Assembly (NCBI RefSeq): GCF_003286085.1
Contig: NW_020825298.1
Location: 1,798,001-1,862,000 of the forward strand
DNA length: 64,000 nucleotides
DNA from: Drosophila persimilis
Taxonomy: Eukaryota; Arthropoda; Insecta; Diptera; Drosophilidae
Direction: 5' to 3'
Below are positions 61,910-64,000 of this stretch, in pieces (positions within the stretch are counted from its first letter, which is position 1; the number at the start of each line of letters is the position of its first letter). Position numbers and translations under genes: made by a program. The notes below the pieces were generated by a model. It was given only the letters and a program-made list of their open reading frames with translations. It had not been told where the DNA came from and searched no databases.

Positions 61910-64000
61910 AGTTAGACGCGTCACATTGGCAGGGAAGAATTAAGCAAGCATTCAGCATTCCCTTCGTGACAGCATCTTTTTGACAAATTGAATTTGCCCG
62001 GGGACGTGCTGTTGTTTCATGGCATGGCCACGCTCCATTTACTGCTCCTCCGCTCCGCTCGCTCCTACTCCTGCCGCCGCTCTTGTTGCTGATGCATTGA
62101 TGATGCCTGACTTGAGTTGGCTCGGAACCCTGCAGTTGCGGCTAAGTCAGACCCTAGACCAAACCTCTCTCCTGACGTGTGCTCTGAAACTTTTCAATTA
62201 CATTAGGTTCTCCAGTCGATGTCTGGGGTAGGAGCAGGACGATGAGGTAGAGAGGTCCTCAAGAGCACTGCGATGAGGAGGAGCAGCACCGGGAACAGCA
62301 GCAACATGTGCACGGAGGCGCCTCGCTGACAAGTCATTAAAAGTGACAAATTGCAGGAGGGCGTGGCCGAAAGTCGTTGCCAAAGTTTGGACCACATTTA
62401 ATTAGACTAAACTTTTCGGTCCATTCGCAGGCTAATGCAATTCATTAAATATTTAATGCCCCAGACCACAACTTTGTTGGCCATGGCCAGCAAACAAGTG
62501 CACTTATGGTTATGACATGCAGGACCCCAAATGGCTTTTCTCCATGGGGGTTATCCTTTGACTTTGTATAAAGTTGCTTCCTTTTTGCATAAAATATCAC
62601 CATTTATTGCTGGTATTTTGTATTAACACACACTAACACAAACAAAAGGTGCGAAAAATAACGAGATCGTGCCTTAAACGAGCCTTTCAAGTGCTCCCCT
62701 CCGGCTATAATTCAGCTTCAGTTTACAGAGAATTACACATACGACCCATTATCCCTCAAGGAACAGTGGGTTTCCGTGTACTCGTACAAGTAGTTCCCTA
62801 ATTGGATAAGGGGCTCGAATGCTTCAGAGTTACCATTTTATTATCCATTATTTACTGCACGGCTTTCTGGATATTCTGGGAGCTTGTTTTGATATTTAGA
62901 GAAATGCTTTCCCACCAAAACCCAGACCACTGTGCAGACAAAGCAATTTACAATGACTGCGGGCGGGTTCCTTACGACTTTGTCATTACAAGGCACCAAT
63001 GGACATCACTCCACTCCCAATCCTGGTCCTTGTACTGGTCCTGGCAAAGTCAGGCCGGTTGTGGTAAATGGCAACTGTCAGGCGGTGGTCCAGCGGCTTC
63101 GTATTTACTGATTGATAGACTTCAGCTCAATAAATTCAATTGTCAGTGGTGCGGTACTGCTGCAGCTGCTGCTGTTCCTCAGCAAAGGCTGGACCCTCTC
63201 TCTCGTATGGGGCTTACGCCCACCCACCCGGGGCCAGTAGATTTATACGCTGTCTACCGCCTGTCCCTATGTAGGCACTCTCTGACCGCTTTTTTTGACG
63301 ACAAATTGGTAAGTTTCATGACTTTCCGAGCTCGTTATATAAAGCGCACATATGACAAGCAATTTGTGTTTATTGCGTGGCCATAAAGACTTTGTCATAC
63401 TCCAGAGATGGCTTATGGCTGGGAGCAACAACAATAGTCAGGAAGAGGGGAAGAGAGACACCATTAGAGGTAACACAGACACACATTCTGACGGACTCAC
63501 ACCCACACATTCGTGAGCAACAAATGCGCCACACGATTTGGTCTATCATTAAAGGTTCATAACGTTTTTTTCCTCTTAGGGCATGACGCCCCTTAGGTGG
63601 TGGGGCATATATGTAAGAACTAAGTAAGTTCCCAGAATAGCTCGATTCTCGAAAAGTATTGGGTTTTCACATGCTTTGGGCAGGTTAAATTCCAAAACCG
63701 ATTCGAACTCCGTCATCTACATTGTGTATTCCATACACTAAAGGGTATCATAGTATCTACCCCTAAAGAAAATTCCATTCTTTTGCAGCCTAGCTGCCTC
63801 ACTTGATTAATATGCAATTTCAGGATAGCAGAGTCGCCATTAACGCACACAGACTCGTGCGAGTGGAGCTAAAACCGCTAACCCGCCCATATGTGCGTAT
63901 ACAATTGCATGCCACTGTTCTAGGTGAGTGCTGTGTGGCAGGAGCATTTGACTCTCTCTATCTCTCTCTTCTTTGTCGAGCGGAAAAACACACTGGTGCA

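Larger units (their letters stand above)
47800..64000. other. Gene-poor non-coding DNA to the right edge
   Basis: No supported gene in 16 kb. Repeat tracts, a 9-bp-stem hairpin at 49038 and a GC palindrome at 54523 are present. The longest frames, 52638-53231 (minus) and 62802-63386 (plus), lack ATG or domain support. The right edge has CTCTCT-rich DNA near 63950. It may be intergenic or part of a long intron whose gene lies outside. Confidence 0.45.

Noticed and set aside
62802-63386. 194-codon plus-strand open frame with hydrophobic N-terminus
   Set aside because: It begins at TTG, has no domain, no promoter and ordinary non-coding composition; the Met codons inside are not followed by anything recognisable.
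1-64000. CRISPR arrays, bacterial operons, prophage or intact transposons
   Set aside because: Tandem repeats have no spacers; no transposase, integrase or reverse transcriptase frame was seen; gene structure is eukaryotic.

Overview
The window looks like euchromatic DNA of a Drosophila species (probably subgenus Sophophora). The gene structure is insect-like: introns of 67-105 bp with GT..AG ends, TCATTC-type initiators and a CAAC-ATG start context. The non-coding DNA carries many short tandem repeats and TATACCC..GGGTATA palindromes. No bacterial or viral gene is visible, and there is no CRISPR array, rRNA or tRNA. The species cannot be fixed by eye.

Left part (1-9.1 kb). Two genes lie in tandem on the minus strand. 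The one nearer the left edge is a two-exon gene of 521 codons (1135-2770). It has a 14-nt first coding exon, two internal repeats of about 75-80 residues, a predicted coiled coil and a conserved-looking C-terminal domain; I do not recognise its family. Upstream of it is a seven-exon gene (coding span 4562-9059) for a 450-residue cell-surface or secreted protein. Its order is signal peptide, three Ig domains, one FN3 domain and a hydrophobic GPI-type tail. Every intron is phase 1, as is usual for Ig-superfamily genes. It best fits fipi (factor of interpulse interval), an NCAM-like Drosophila gene, with the wrapper/klingon type of protein as the alternative.

Middle and right part (9.1-64 kb). 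About 55 kb is almost free of coding sequence and is probably intergenic or long-intron DNA. I find one convincing gene there, a single-exon gene at 35598-36440 (plus strand). It encodes a 280-residue basic, AT-hook-like nuclear protein with an acidic, Met-rich tail. Its 5' leader has a perfect initiator and, exactly at +28, a near match to the translational control element / ACA plus CNAAATT signature of spermatocyte genes. I therefore predict a testis-specific, translationally delayed chromatin protein.

The rest of the right part holds microsatellites and minisatellites (GAGTC, GTACCC, CT, TG, TGCAGGT, CCGGGA, CCATTG, ACGAA and others), several perfect palindromes or hairpins, and a pair of diverged copies of an AT-rich dispersed repeat (about 41.6-42.0 and 47.5-47.8 kb). 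The three genes share no evident pathway. The most informative signals are the testis-type promoter, the repeat-bearing 521-residue protein and the intron/exon model of the Ig gene.
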